Shown: positions 10,901 through 22,856, numbered from the stretch's first letter. The stretch: DNA of 64,000 nt from Hevea brasiliensis (GCF_030052815.1 NC_079501.1:79504979-79568978), one strand, 5' to 3'. Notes: generated by a model not told the origin, from the sequence alone. Made by a program: numbers and translations.

Positions 10901-11523
10901 CTTCGCCACATCAGCATGACTTGGCACAAGACCATTCAGCCAAGTGGATTGGAGGAGCTTCTTATGCTTATTTGGATTTGCCATGTGCTGACACCTTTTA
11001 TTGGTCCCCACTACAGTAAAAAAAGGCTGCTACCACCTAAAGTGTTGTTGCCACCTTATGGTCCCCACTACATAAAGGGCTGCCATAAAGCAAGTGGTCC
11101 CAAATGGTCCCCCCCCCCCCCTATGGAGATGCCCCATCTGATTGATGAGCCTTGCATTTTTATCTTTTTAGCCATGTTGGCACACTTTTAGGGTTTTAGA
11201 GATGCTATATATAACCCAAGATATTCAGATTGTATTGGGAGCCTTCATTTTTTCTAGTTTAAGTGTGAGCATTAGGGAGAGAACTCCATTGCTGGAGCTT
11301 GAGTTTCTTCTATGTTTCTTCCATGTTTCTTGAAAGAACTTGGATTCTAGCAGCATGAACCCCTTGCTAGTCTTATTTTGATGATCAATATGCTTTAGCT
11401 TGTTACTATTTGTGTATTGACACTTGGGTTTTCAATCTGAAATTCTGCCTTGTTTGGATGATTAAAGATCTTGGTTCCAATATTTAGATGTTGTGTTTCT
11501 TGGCATCCTAGGAGTGCTCATCA
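10687..11523 (+). repeat. 3' LTR of element A
   Basis: 837 bp, TGATGA...TCATCA, closely matching 3637-4462. Differences include a longer C-run at about 11109-11121 and an indel around 10910-10935. Candidate TATA box CTATATATAA at 11204-11213. Confidence 0.92.
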
Positions 11524-12600
11524 CATTGCCTGTCCATGCTCAAGCAAAGTTTGAAGAGAAATATGGGAAAATTGCCACCTTAACACGGGTCAAAGTACAA
11601 ATTTCTACTTTGAAAGCTATACTGTCTACTTGGAACCCCAATTATAGGGTCTTTTCCTTTAATGATATTGATACAACACTAATAATGGAGGAGTATCAGG
11701 TGCTATTGGAGATCCCTTATGTGGCTCAAAACCGTATTTACCTTCATCTTGACTACAGGCAGACATGGAAGCAATTTGCTCACATAATAGGAGTCCCAGT
11801 AGAGGAAGCCAAAACAAAGGAAACTATTAAAGGCAATTCTTGTGGGTGGCCAGCATATCCAGAATGGAAAATGGAAGACAGCTTTGCCAACACTAGCTCT
11901 GGGTATTTACAGGTTGATCTTGTTCCCAGGACCTTTGGAAATTGTAACCCAAGATGTGGTGGAGCTATTTTGGGCCATAGAAAAGCAGAATATCAATCTG
12001 ATCCCTATTATCCTCACTGAAACCTTCTTGAGTTTAACATATTATTGACAACAGGGTAAAGGGATCATGAAATACTGCATTCAACTGTTGTATCTCTGGA
12101 CCTTAAGCCATATCTACCCATGGGAGACTAAAGGGTTAGCTTGGTATTCTAATCAGTCGATTATTAAGGAGATGTTGGAATTAATAATAGGTGAGAGAAA
12201 TGTACAATAATGGCAAGAGCTAATTCTAAGTTTTACTAGTCACAACTATTGCTAAAGAAAGTTATGGACTACTAGCCAAACCTTCTTGTTCAATATAAGG
12301 GATTATTATTTTATAACTCTGGTGGGTTTGACGGGGTGTACCAGTTATTTCCCAACTTTAGTAATGAGGCAGTTTGGTTTGACTCAGTTTATCCTATACA
12401 TTAGAGAATTTTGCTGAGTTCATTTCTATTATAAAGTTGGTAAAGAAGACGAACTGAAGGCCCTACGCAAGTCTTGGGAAAGAGTAACCTTGAGGGAACG
12501 GTCGCCTAAGGGACCAAGCACAACAAAAGGATATCCTATATGGAGGGACAGGAGAGACAAGGGTATAAAGTTCCCAAGTTGATGGGTCTAGAAGATAAAT
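11524..12600 (+). pseudogene. gag N-terminal domain of Ogre/Tat element H (resumes after A)
   Basis: From the right target copy CATTG the H gag frame resumes. It contains VFSFNDIDTTLIMEEYQVLLEIP and RQTWKQFAHIIGVP, matching the plant-mobile-domain-like N-terminus of Tat/Ogre gag ('...LTPTLEEY...'). The frame then shifts and collects stops: the continuation around 11842-12048 is in a different frame, and 12060-12600 is readable only as decayed gag (for example a GYPIWRDRR block near 12530). Not functional. Confidence 0.65.
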
Positions 12601-14095
12601 TGCCTCACTACGACTCGGTAAATGATTACGTGGAAGAAGTTCGAGTGATGTTGGATATTCATTTCCAAGATTTGGTCTCAGAGAATCAAGAATTGAAGCA
12701 ACAGGTAAAGTAGTTGGAAGATCTGTCAGCTCAGAATGATCGATAAGCCTTAAAAAGGGAAGTAAAGAGAGTTAGAGAAGATGCCATGATAATAAAGGCA
12801 GAGTATGGTGAACAAATAGCCTAGTGAGAAAGAGGAAAAACCTTCCTCCAGGGCAAGATAAAAGAAGTCGAGATGCAGAATAGCAAACTATAAGAAGAGC
12901 TAGGATGTCATAAGATGCTAGTGGTGGAATACAAACAGGAGAGCAAGAAAAATAGGATTGAACTTAAGGAGCAAGCACAGTTGATCAATGACATTCTGAA
13001 GGAATGTTCCAGGGAAAGAAAGAAAAAAGAACGCCAGATAGCCCTTTATCAAGAATTGAAAGAGAATGTTAACCAGTTTGAAAGGATGGCGGCATAAGGA
13101 AAACAGGAGCTATTACCGGAGTCAGAATATGCCCTGAGAACATTTGATCCTACGAGACAAGAAGAGAGCCTCCATGAATATCTCAAGAAATGACTCCATC
13201 TTAAAAAGTCTCCCTGAGTCTAGGCAGTAGCTGAATTCTATATATCTTTGACAAAGTAAATGAACGATTAAATTTTTCATGTAATGGATAGATCGAATTA
13301 TGTTTTGTGTCTATGAAATCATAGCATAACCCCCGTGGGATCTATCCTTGCTAGGGCTATGTGAAAAAAAGCGTACGCCACATGAACAAGTATCATGGGA
13401 ACATACATGACTCTTTCATTCACAGTTGAACTATTGAATGATGTCATCATAGAGTTGATTTGATTTACCTTCGGCAAACACCGTCTCGGCAATCATTTGC
13501 CTCTGTATCCTTTTAATTGGTTAGGAAATTAATTATAATAAAATGATCTTAAAAATGTTTTACAGCTCATTATAGGAAATGAACATTACTCGAAACAAAG
13601 TGAATCCTATCAAGTAAGCCTCCGTACTAATTAAGGATTGCTTAATGCGCTCCAGAACGAAAAAGATTATGGAGGAATAAGAACAAGTCCAAAGTCTATA
13701 AGGACAAGTTACCGACCTAAAGGAGCAAGTATCTGAACTAATGCAAATGATGAAAGAATTGGCCTATGGAAAAGAAATAACAGTTCCACCAGCCTTACCA
13801 ATAACTACACCACCAATGATAATGGGGGTTTCAAATCCTCAACAATACCAAGCTTCATTTTCTTTTATTTTTCAACACTCGAATCCTGAACCCACAATAG
13901 CTACTAATCCTCATGCTGGCTCATACCAAGTGAATGAACCTGTTTACTTGGTACAACAACCTTACAATCAGACATTCCCTTACACTGAACATTACCTGCC
14001 AGCTCCCAATGCATCAACAAGAATACTATATGGAGTAGGAAAAGAAAAAGAGAAGGGAGAGAATGAAAAGTTGACAGCCTAGAAGAACGCTTGTA
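12601..14095 (+). pseudogene. coiled-coil and linker part of H gag
   Basis: Decayed coding sequence. 12600-13097 gives a Glu/Lys/Gln-rich predicted coiled coil (for example IALYQELKENVNQFERMAA), common in Tat/Ogre gag. 13200-13560 shows no frame I can read. 13741-14082 is an open stretch rich in Pro, Tyr and Gln (PPALPITTPPMIMGV, YLVQQPYNQTFPYTEHYLPA), a linker before the capsid core. Several in-frame stops. Confidence 0.5.
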
Positions 14096-14097
14096 AT

Positions 14098-14660
14098 ATG
14101 TACGGGTCTCTGGATGTGTCTGCTCTGAAGCTATTTCTGGATGTGGTAGTGCCCCTAAAGTTCAAAGTTCCTAATTTTGAAAAGTACACTGGCACCACCA
14201 ATCCTTACATACACCTGGCCACTTATATTGCGAAGATGTCAGCACTGTCAGAAGATGATAAGTTATTGATCCACTTTTTCCATGAGAGTCTTTCTAGTCC
14301 AGCTCAATGTTGGTACATCCAGTTGGATAGGAGTAAACTCCACTCTTAGAAAGATTTAGCAAATGCATTTCTAAAGCAATATAAATTTAATTGTGATATG
14401 GCCCCAACTAGGAGGGACCTCCAAATTTTGGTGCAGAAGGAAGGGGAGAGCTTTAAGGAGTACCCTAAGAGGTGGAGGGAAAAAAGCGACAGAGGTGTAT
14501 CCCCCAGTAACAGACAACGAGCTCTGTTCTTTATTCATTGAAAATTTGAGAGCCCCATACTTCAACCTGATGATTAGGAAAACACGTAATAATTTTGCTG
14601 ATATTATTTAGACAAGGGAAAGAATCGAGGCCAATATGAGGCTAGAGAGGCTTCAGTAAA
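14098..14660 (+). pseudogene. gag capsid core of H (Tat type)
   Basis: FLDVVVPLKFKVPNFEKYTG, LATYIAKMSALSEDDKLLIHFF, SLSSPAQCWYIQLDR, then KDLANAFLKQYKFN and ESFKEYPKRWRE follow the order of the retrotransposon gag domain in Tat/Ogre elements. A TAG after residue 83 replaces Trp (SW-KDLA in the family) and a frameshift near 14490 moves the continuation (VYPPVTDNELCSLFIENL) to another frame. Confidence 0.8.
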
Positions 14661-14943
14661 TTATGGGGGACAACTCTACGAAAAGGACTCCAAATCAGAC
14701 CAGGAAAAGAGAAAGGGATGTTCATACTATTTCTAAACAAGCCAATCTATCTCGCCCTCCCCAAAACAATCTTTGCTCGCATTTTCCTACCTAAAGCTCA
14801 GTGGTGGCAAATGTCTAAGAATCATTCCTTAACTACCCTCATCCCCGCCCGTAGTATCCACCACTAATACCTATCATCTGAGACCATCTACCCAACCTGC
14901 TCCATCTGTCAGACCACCTGTTCCTCAAGTCAATCCCAGACCC

Positions 14944-15225
14944 ATGAGAAATCCAGATCCTTCCCTTCCCATGCCTTTAAGTGAGATTTATCTCTACCTG
15001 CTGAGTATCAATAAGATCATACCCATCCCATTGGATCCCCTGCAGCCACCTTACCCTAGGTGGTATAATCCTGATGCAAGATGCGAATACCATGGTGGTG
15101 CCGTTGGACATGCGACCTATATTAGAGATGGTAAAAAGGTACAAGCTTTTCACCTGATAGTCGAGTCAAAAAAGAGAATAAGACTAAAGAATAATGTAAC
15201 CAAAGTTGAGTTGTGGGGGAGATAA
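14944..15225 (+). pseudogene. C-terminal gag region of H before the protease
   Basis: Reads PMPLSEIYLYLLSINKIIPIP then PLQPPYPRWYNPDARCEYHGGAVGH, a signature that precedes the protease in Tat/Ogre polyproteins, where CEYHxGAxGH is a zinc-binding-like motif. The expected Cys after it is lost and the frame ends at 15225. No protease, RT or integrase of H is found downstream. Confidence 0.75.
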
Positions 15226-15850
15226 AAGAGTTAATTGAAGAATAAATTAAGAAGCCCACATAAGATTGGGGAAAATAGAGTTAGAATTTGAAGGAAACAA
15301 ATATAGTCTGAGAAAGGGAAAAAGAAGTAAACAGAAAAATAAGTTGTAAGAATTCAAAAAGGAATGACACTAGGGAAAATGGTTATTACGGTATAGAATT
15401 CAGAAGTATGAAACTCAAGCAAATTAAATAGGAATAGTGTTAGGAGCCAAACCATGGAGCTTGGAGCTGTAGGACATGGGTCAAACTCTGTTTATTCCTA
15501 TTTCTAAGCTGAAATAATACAACCAGAGCAAACAATAATTTAAGATCATAACAATCAGAGAAAAGTCAGTTGGAGAATACAACCAGAGCAAACAACAATT
15601 TTAAGATGTGTAATGGTATCTTGAATTATTCTATTAGGCAAAGGAGTGAAGTAATGAGTAGTAAGTTAAATAAAAGTGAACAAGATGGTGCAAAATGGCA
15701 CAAAAGCCTAGGTCATGAATAGAGTTGGTGAGATAGCGGTTATGGATCTGTGATCAATGATTAGATAAGTATTTTTAATATGTCCAATAGGTTCACGTTA
15801 TAAGGAAACATGAATAAAAATAATTAACATAACAACAGTACGAGAATATT
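15226..15850. other. unassigned junction between H and E
   Basis: AT-rich, no coding frame or terminal signal recognised. Contains a two-copy 60-bp direct repeat (AATACAACCAGAGCAAACAA at 15516 and 15576). The missing H pol and the missing 5' portion of E suggest that a deletion or illegitimate junction lies within or near it. Confidence 0.4.
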
Positions 15851-16304
15851 AGAATTATTCAAAACAGACTGAAATCTACATCAGATTGTCAGAAGTCCTA
15901 GACTTAAAGAAAAGAGATATTGAAGATAATGTGAATGATGAAGTGTTTTTGAAGGTTTTTCCCCCTAAAAGAAGATTATGAGATTATGGAGAAAGGGGAA
16001 AACTAAGTCCTCGTTTCATAGAACCATACTAGGTTTTAGAAAGAGTGGGTCCATTAGCACATAGACTTGCTTTACCTCGAGAATTGAAGTAAATTCAAAC
16101 TTAACTTATGATGAGGAGATCATAAGGATCTTGGCACATGGGGTGAAGCAGTTAAGAAATAAACAAAAACCACTGGTTAAAGTGCTATGAAACTATTATT
16201 TAGGTTAAAAAACCGCATGGGAATGTGAGAAAAACATAAGAAGACAACACTCACAACTATTCAAAGACTGACATTAGGCAAATTTTGAGGACAAAATTTC
16301 TTTT
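15851..16304 (+). pseudogene. integrase C-terminus and chromodomain remnant of Tekay/Del-like element E
   Basis: Decayed frame with KKRDIEDNVNDEVFLKVFPP, then GKLSPRFIEPY and LERVGPLAHRLALP, matching the integrase C-terminus of Del/Tekay elements and the better preserved copy in element D (60610-60890). Near 16130-16255 KQLRNKQKPLVKVL and RRQHSQLFKD correspond to the chromodomain end. Several stops. The upstream gag, protease, RT and integrase core are missing. Confidence 0.75.
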
Positions 16305-16318
16305 AAGGAGGGGAGAAT
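16305..16318 (+). promoter_or_regulatory. polypurine tract of element E
   Basis: AAGGAGGGGAGAAT ends immediately before TGTAACACCC, the LTR start. The preceding 'gaggacaaaatttctttt' context is typical for Del/Tekay elements. Confidence 0.8.
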
Positions 16319-17639
16319 TGTAACACCCCCGTACTAAGTAGTTCCATACATCCTACTGTTCCGGTGACTAGTGTCTGTCCGAACGACTAGAATGTCTAGG
16401 ACTATACTTAATTCACATAGAAGAGCCATAAATAAAATTGATAAAGATCAAATGTGGTTGAATTAAAATAAGAGAAATGAAGCATAAATAGGTAAAATGA
16501 GTCTAGAGTGCTGAGAATGGGTAACGAACTCGGGAAGCGGCTGCGAACTCAGTTGCTTCCCTAAATTCGTATGGGACCCCATGACATCCTTAATTGAGGA
16601 TTAATTGTGAAATTATTGGGAATGAGAAAATCATAGAAAGGAAAAGAGAATAAGTATAGATAAGGGAATCATAATCAAAGGACTCATCGAACATTATGGA
16701 AAAAGATGAATTATAACCGATGAGGGGCATTTTGGTCAATTCACTCCTAGAGTTGACTTTTGACTTAAATGTTCATTAAAATGAGTGAGATTAAAATATT
16801 GAAAAATAATTAAAAACATGAGGAAAGGTGTATGGAAAGGAAAGGAAAGAAATTAAAATTGTTGCAATTATGACATCACCATGACATAAGCAAGACATAA
16901 TTAAAATTATAAATTAAATAATTTAATTTACATAATTATCAACATATTTATAAGAGACAAAAATTGAATTAAAGACAAAATTATTGTCTTTTTCTTCTTT
17001 GAGATGGCCGGCCAACTTCTCTCTCTTCCCTCCATCAATTTCCTCCATTGTTACCTATTTTGAGCTCTTGAAATCTTGAATTACCTCCATAAATTCCAAA
17101 ACTACTGGAATAAAAAATTGATTTTGAACCTTGATAAGAAGATTGGGAGCAAAGGAATTAGGAAAAACTTGAAGGTTAGGAAGATTGGAGGAACTCCATT
17201 AGAGGTAAGCTTCCATACAAGCTCCAATTATGGAATTAGAGTCAATTATGAAGAAATTACTTGTAAAATAATGAAAATCATGCTTGTATGGGGGGGGGGG
17301 GGGGAGGAGAATTTGGCCAGCCAAGGGAGAGTAGGGTTTTGATTGTGTTCAATTAAATTGAGTATGAATTTAAGCTTATATGAAGTGGTACACATGATTT
17401 GGATGTTGAGCTTACATGATTTTGCATGAACTTGCATGACCTTGGAATATGGAAATTAGGGTTTATGGGAAATTAGGACTTTTGTGAAATGTTGGCCAAT
17501 TGAGGTTTATAAGGCATAATTATGGTCATTTGGTATTCTTTGGTTGAGAATTGATGTTGAATAGCTAAAAGGAATTGATGGATTTGTAGTGTGTGTCATT
17601 GTGCTGAATTCTGGACCCTTGAGTCTAGTAGGTTTGAAT

Positions 17640-18530
17640 GGGTATAAGTTGAGTTACATAGCTCTAATTGGTGTGAGGCCAATTGTAGATGAAACCTAAG
17701 ACATAATGCTCCAACTTTCATGTAAAAAGTCTGTCCAAAAACTGACCATGTTGCCCTAAATTTGGCTTGAATCCGGATTGTAATTTTGGACTTGACTAAA
17801 AATGACTAAATGAATAGTACTTAGTAAATTAGGCATAACTCACTCTAGAAAATCCCAAATTAGATATTTTTGAACCAACGGAAACCTGAGACATAGGAGA
17901 ACAATTCTTATGAAGACCATAAAACTAAATTATGACCCTAAGTTGATCAAATTGCTAGACAAATTTAGTCCACCTGAACCTGGAAAATATGAAGGATTAG
18001 ACATCCGACCAATTTTGGCAAAATTGCTATAACTTGGGCTTAAAAATGCAAATTAGATGGTTCTAAAGCCAAAATTCTCATAAGACATAGAACTAAAAAT
18101 TTCATATTTTGACCAAAACCCAGTTTTTAGGGAAAGATAGGAGAATTGTTGGGATAATTTAGGAATCCTGAATATGGAATTCCTGCACTTTAGCTAATTG
18201 GCCTTATGACCTCCAAATGGTTATCAGCCATAACTTCTTCTAAAAAACTCCAATTGAAGTGATTCAAAATGATTTGGAAACCTAAGACAAAGGCCTAAAA
18301 TATTGTTTCAGGGACCAAGGCCAAATTATGAGCATAAGATGCTCGGATATAGTATATAATTTTAAGGTACAAATATAGAATTTTGGGATATGGCATCTAG
18401 AACAGTGTTTAGTAATTTGGCCATAACTTGAGATCCAGAACTCCAATTTAAGTGATTTAAATTGGAAAATAAAAGTAAGACATAAGGAACAATTTTCATG
18501 AAGGAAACTTCACCAATTATGACTAAAACT
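17640..18530 (+). repeat. five-copy degenerate ~195-bp repeat in E LTR
   Basis: 'ataact'-type anchors at about 17648, 17835, 18029, 18230 and 18421 (spacing 187-201). Each copy has the order: 'cataacttgag', 'ctccaattaagtgattc', 'gaaacctaagacata', 'acaactttcatgaag'. Identity between copies is low but the order is kept. The D LTR shows the same arrangement at 36953-37860. Confidence 0.6.
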
Positions 18531-19526
18531 AAGTTAAAATAGGGTTACAAAGTCAGGGTTCAGAACTACCCTAGACCCAGAATATATTGGAATTTCAAAA
18601 TCGACTTAAGGATGCATTAGTCATTTAGTTGATTAGTCATTGAAGATAATTGGAATGAGTATTGAAGCTTAGTAATTGTGTGATTTCAGTGGACAAAGAG
18701 ACTTCTAAGGAAGGGATGGCTTAAGACATAAAGAAAGAGATTTATTGAAGGTTTATGCACAACTATTCTTTTTCTATGTTTTAAATTTTGAATTGATTTG
18801 AATGAATTTTATATGAATGAATTATGCTTTTTCTTGGTAATTGTGTACTTAAGAATTCAATACATTGTTTTGAAAATTGTGAATTATGAAAGATATTTAC
18901 TTGATTTACAATGCGATTCTTTGAATGGAAATTTTTTGAAATCATTTTGAAACCACAGTTAGGATAGCAACATAATTTGTATTCCTCATTAGCTTGCCTA
19001 GTGAGATGTATTGGATATGATCTCCTCCACTTGTGGGGTTGAGTTTTCCTTCTTTGGCTGGAGAGGTGTGTTGCCAGTTGAGGATGTATTGGATGAGTAC
19101 TCATATATGCTTGCTAGCCTTTGTGTTCCCCTTTAGCCTTTGGTTATTGGGATGTATTGGCTTTGTTGTGGTGTACAACCCGGCATTGATTTAAAATTTT
19201 GTGTTATGCTCTGAACTATGTGAATGTTATCAACACCCATAAATTGTGCATATTTTGATAAAAAGGTGATCGAAACAAATGCTTGCAAATGACTAAATAT
19301 ATTATATTATTTTCTTGATCAAGAAAAATATGAGTATTTTGAATGCTTTATTAGGATTTGGTGAATTGTGATTACTTGATCAAAATGTTAATCAAATAAA
19401 TGATTTGTATGATGGAAAATATTGATTTTGGTTTTATGACTTATGAATAATTTGTATATTTCAAGCTCTTTGTTATGATTTATCAAAGTATATTTTGTAT
19501 TGAATTTTAAATTATTAATTGTGCAC

Positions 19527-19567
19527 CACTGAGTTCATAGCTCAGCGATAGTTTTGTATGCTATCGC
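19527..19567 (+). promoter_or_regulatory. twin hairpin block in E LTR
   Basis: Stem 1: CTGAG (19529-19533) pairs with CTCAG (19541-19545). Stem 2: GCGATAG (19545-19551) pairs with CTATCGC (19561-19567). The block lies ~700 bp before the LTR end and is kept in X (32701-32740, reversed) and D (46446-46487). Function unknown. Confidence 0.6.
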
Positions 19568-20284
19568 AGGTAAAAGAAAAGATAGAGCAGTTGAGTGAGA
19601 TTTCTTGAAGCTGTGAATTGAAGTCATGTTGGGATTGTGATTTGATTAGCTGCGGGTATATTATAGGTATACCCTTGATAATTTCTTTTTTATGTATTTT
19701 GTAACTATATGTATGTTTGTACAAATATTGAGCAGTTCTATAAAAAGCTCTGTAATAAAATTTTAAGATTATAACTATTGTAATATTATTTTGAAATTTT
19801 ATTTACATGTAAATTTTTTTAATATTAATTTTGTTATCTCAATGAATGCAAATATTTAAATTTCTTTTTGAGTCTTGTAAATAATAAATTATTTTCTTAT
19901 TAATGAGATTTGTTGAGAATGAAATGAGACGATTTGAGTTGATTGAATGCCAGTTGAGTATGATATATTTTTGCAAATTGTTTTTCAACAGGTTTGAAGA
20001 ACTGTTTTTACCTAGTTTTAGTCGTCACCACGCGGATTTTTCGTAAAATTTTAAAAATATCTAATTATTTCTAAATAAGTTTTATGACACTTTCTTGAAT
20101 TGAAAACACTTAAATTAAACATTTATCAGCACGCCAAACTTTAAAGTGAAATTGTTTTGCCAAAATCCCTTGTAGTATATTTAATAGATTATCGGTAGGC
20201 GAAGTTCAGTAATTATTAAGTATACTACGGGATCATGCCACATCTTACAGAGGGGTAAGATGTGACATCCTCCTTGAATGATAG

Positions 20285-20900
20285 TTACTTAATCTCAACT
20301 TCTTCCTCTTGTGTAAGCTGTAAAACTGATGCTAAGATAAATGGTGTACTGCTCTCCAAGTGTTGAGCAAATGCAGCAACATGAGGATCATCATGATCTA
20401 TGCTTCCTCCATGAACTAAGCAATTTTCAAGTGGATCTTTCGGATATCTCTTTTTGAAATGCTCTTCAACATGATCATCAATGATATCAATTCTCAAATA
20501 AGAATTACTTTCAGAATGATGTTTCTTCATAGCATTGTTAAATGTTGAACACTAGTTGATCATCCCCAACTCTATGAGTTAATTTTTCGCCCTTAATATT
20601 AATTAGTGCACCTGTTGTAGCTAAGAAAGGCCTCCCCAGAATAATTGGAATATTAGCATCTTCTTCCATGTCCAAGATGACAAAATCAACTAGTATGTAG
20701 AACTTTCCAACCTTCAAAGGCACATTCTCTAAAATCCCTTTCGGATATTTAATTGATCTATCAGCTAACTGAAGAGAGATGTGGGTTGGTTTAAGATCCC
20801 CCATGTTGAGCTTTTCATAGATAGAGAGGGGCATAAGGCTAACATTAGCTCCTAAATCACATAGAGCTTTTATAAAAAATGACTCCCCAATATGGCATGG
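20285..20900 (-). pseudogene. aspartic protease of Athila-type element F
   Basis: Read on the minus strand: the protease active site DLGANVSLMPLS (Asp codon near 20857), then HISLQLADRSIKYPKGI, VDFVILDMEEDANIPIILGR (one stretch), RPFLATTGALI and a Lys/Gly β-strand. The order and motifs fit Athila proteases. Downstream 20285-20530 in another frame encodes a Asp/His/Glu-rich linker (RIDIIDDHVEEHF) that normally joins protease to RT, ending at TAA 20285. A frameshift near 20535 separates the two parts. Confidence 0.8.
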
Positions 20901-22856
20901 AATTGAAAAACTTCCTAGATCTTTAAGCTGAGGAGGGAGCTTCCTTTGAAGTATGGCATTACACTCTTTTGTCAGAGCTATAATCTCATGATCTTTAAGT
21001 ATCCTCTTATTTGAGAGTATTTACTTCAAAAATTTTGCATAAGAAGGCATTTGTGAAAGAGCATCAATGAAAAGCACATTTATGTATAGTTTCTTCAAGA
21101 CCTGCAAAAACTTCCCAAATTGTTTGTTAAGTTTGGCTTTTTGAAATCTTTGTGGAAAGGGAAGTTGTAGCTTATAAGGCTCTAGAGGTACATACTTCTC
21201 TTCTTTCTCTTCAGCTTCCTCTTTTCTCTTTCTTGAATTCTCTTCTTTTTCACTCTCTTCTTTTTCACTTTCATCAACTTCTTTCTCATTTTCTCTCTTT
21301 TCACTTCCCACTCCTTAATGTAATGGCTTGACATTGTCCCCTTGGATTCTTCGATTGACTTGGAAGCTTTCCCATGGACTTTGTATCCGAAGAACTTGCT
21401 TGCTGTGCAATCTGGTTCTCCAACATTCTATTATGTGTCTGTAGCTGCACCAATCTTACTTTCATTTCTCTCATCTCTTCATCTTGCTTAGTTTGATTGG
21501 CAAGAATTTGTTGTAACAAAGCTTCTGTGGTAGAACCTTACTCTTACTGTCTAGGTGGACGTGTAGGATGTGTATTCCTTTACTAAAAATTACCTAATGG
21601 TTGCCTATTTTCTTGATGAGGATTTCCTTGTTGCTGTGGTTGAAAATTCTAATTTGGACCTTGGATTTACTGATTTCCCCATGAAAAATTGGTATGATTC
21701 CTCTAGGCTGGATTATATGTTTGAGAATAAGGGTTGCCCATCTGTTGGTTTCCATAATTAACAACATATGCAGCATGCTCTCCATAATCTTCTCTACAGC
21801 TCATTGTCCCTTCTGCATAAGCAACTTGTTGAGAATTTCTTGAGGATGATGAGGTAACCAGCATGCTTAAATCTTCCATTTTCTTTGCCAAGACATTTGT
21901 AAGCATATCAAATTTGGCATTGATCATATTGAATGGATCAAGATTGTACATTCCAGCAACTTGTCTTTTTTGTGTTAGAGCCGACCCTCTTAGACTACTC
22001 AAAAGATAAGTGTCCTTTGCAATTTTCTCCAAAAGTTCATAAGCTTCATCTTCCTACTTCATAATGAACTCTCCTCCAGTTTGAGCATCAATAATTCCTC
22101 TAATAGCAGGAGTGACATTTGTATAAAAATTCTAATTTATCATCCATTTTGGAATGGCATGATGTGGACACTGTCTCTCTAACTCCTTCCATCTCATTGA
22201 AGACTCGTAGAGATTCTCATCTTCTCTTGGTCTAAAAGCTATCATTTGATTCCTTAATTCAGTGTTTTTCCAGGTGGAAAGCATTGTGTAAGGAATGCAT
22301 TAGTGAGCTGCTCCCAATTTGTAATTGAATTGTGCAATAGAGAATCAAGATAATCCAATGCCTTATCTTTTAAAGAGAATGGAAATAACTTCAACCTTGC
22401 TGCATCATCTGATACTCCGGGTTGCTTTTGCATATCATAGATTATAACAAACTTCTTAAGATGAGTATGAAGATTTTCTGAAGGATGACCTCCAAATTGA
22501 GAATTTTGAATCATTTGTAGTACCTCAAACTCTATTTTATAGCTATTTTCATCAATCTTTAGTCTTTCTATACTCTCTCTCAAGTCATCAAAATGAGGGA
22601 ATGCATGATCCATCATACTTTCCCTAGGCACATTAGCATTGACAACTTCTTCCCCATGAGCTTCATTCTCATTGTTTTAATTGTTTACACCATTACCACT
22701 ACCAATTCTAACTTTCTTCAGCCATTTCTAGTTCAGTTTCAGCTATTCTCAAAGCTTCTTTCTTCTCCTAGTTTCTTTCTCATTGGCTTTACAAAACTTC
22801 TTAATTTCAGGATTAAACAATGGAGATGTGTCACTTGTGCTTCTAGCCCTTCTCAT
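20901..22856 (-). pseudogene. gag of Athila-type element F
   Basis: ATG at 22854-22856 opens MRRARSTSDTSPLFNPEIKK, followed by stops. The capsid core lies at 22254-22560: QNSQFGGHPSENLHTHLKKF, GVSDDAARLKLFPFSLKDKA, WEQLTNAFLTQCFPPGKT. The region 21703-22032 carries LRGSALTQKRQVAGMYNLD; 21301-21519 has a Gln-rich coiled segment ending NPRGQCQAITLRSGK, the mark just before the protease linker. 21021-21311 is Glu/Lys-rich then LPFPQRFQKAKLNKQFGKFL and DALSQMPSYAKFLK, diagnostic of Athila. Multiple frameshifts and stops. Confidence 0.85.

Larger units (their letters stand above)
3637..11523 (+). mobile_element. full-length CRM-like Ty3/gypsy chromovirus, element A
   Basis: Complete LTR element of 7887 bp. 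The LTRs (3637-4462 and 10687-11523) begin TGATGA and end TCATCA. A tRNA-iMet-type PBS follows the 5' LTR and a purine-rich PPT precedes the 3' LTR. Target duplications are CATTA (3632-3636) and CATTG (11524-11528), one mismatch. Internal order is gag, zinc knuckle, protease, RT, RNase H, integrase, as in Ty3/gypsy. No classic chromodomain follows the integrase; the C-terminus instead runs into the LTR with a PITRARAR motif, a trait of CRM-type chromoviruses. The lineage call is an inference. The LTRs look only a few percent diverged, so the insertion is fairly young, yet the coding region carries five disabling lesions. Confidence 0.9.
16319..20267 (+). mobile_element. 3' LTR of Tekay/Del-like element E (3949 bp)
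   Basis: Begins TGTAACACCC after the PPT and ends GGTAAGATGTGACA, so it has TG...CA ends. The same termini, reversed, bound solo LTR X (32099-36161), and the 3' half resembles the LTR of D. Inside are a degenerate ~195-bp repeat (17640-18530), a G15 run at 17290-17304 and a twin-hairpin block at 19527-19567. The sequence right of it (from 20268) is Athila-type element F. The target duplication cannot be checked because the left end of E is missing. Confidence 0.85.

Noticed and set aside
17290..17304. Run of 15 G
   Set aside because: Simple homopolymer in an LTR; could be slippage or a sequencing artefact and supports no feature call.
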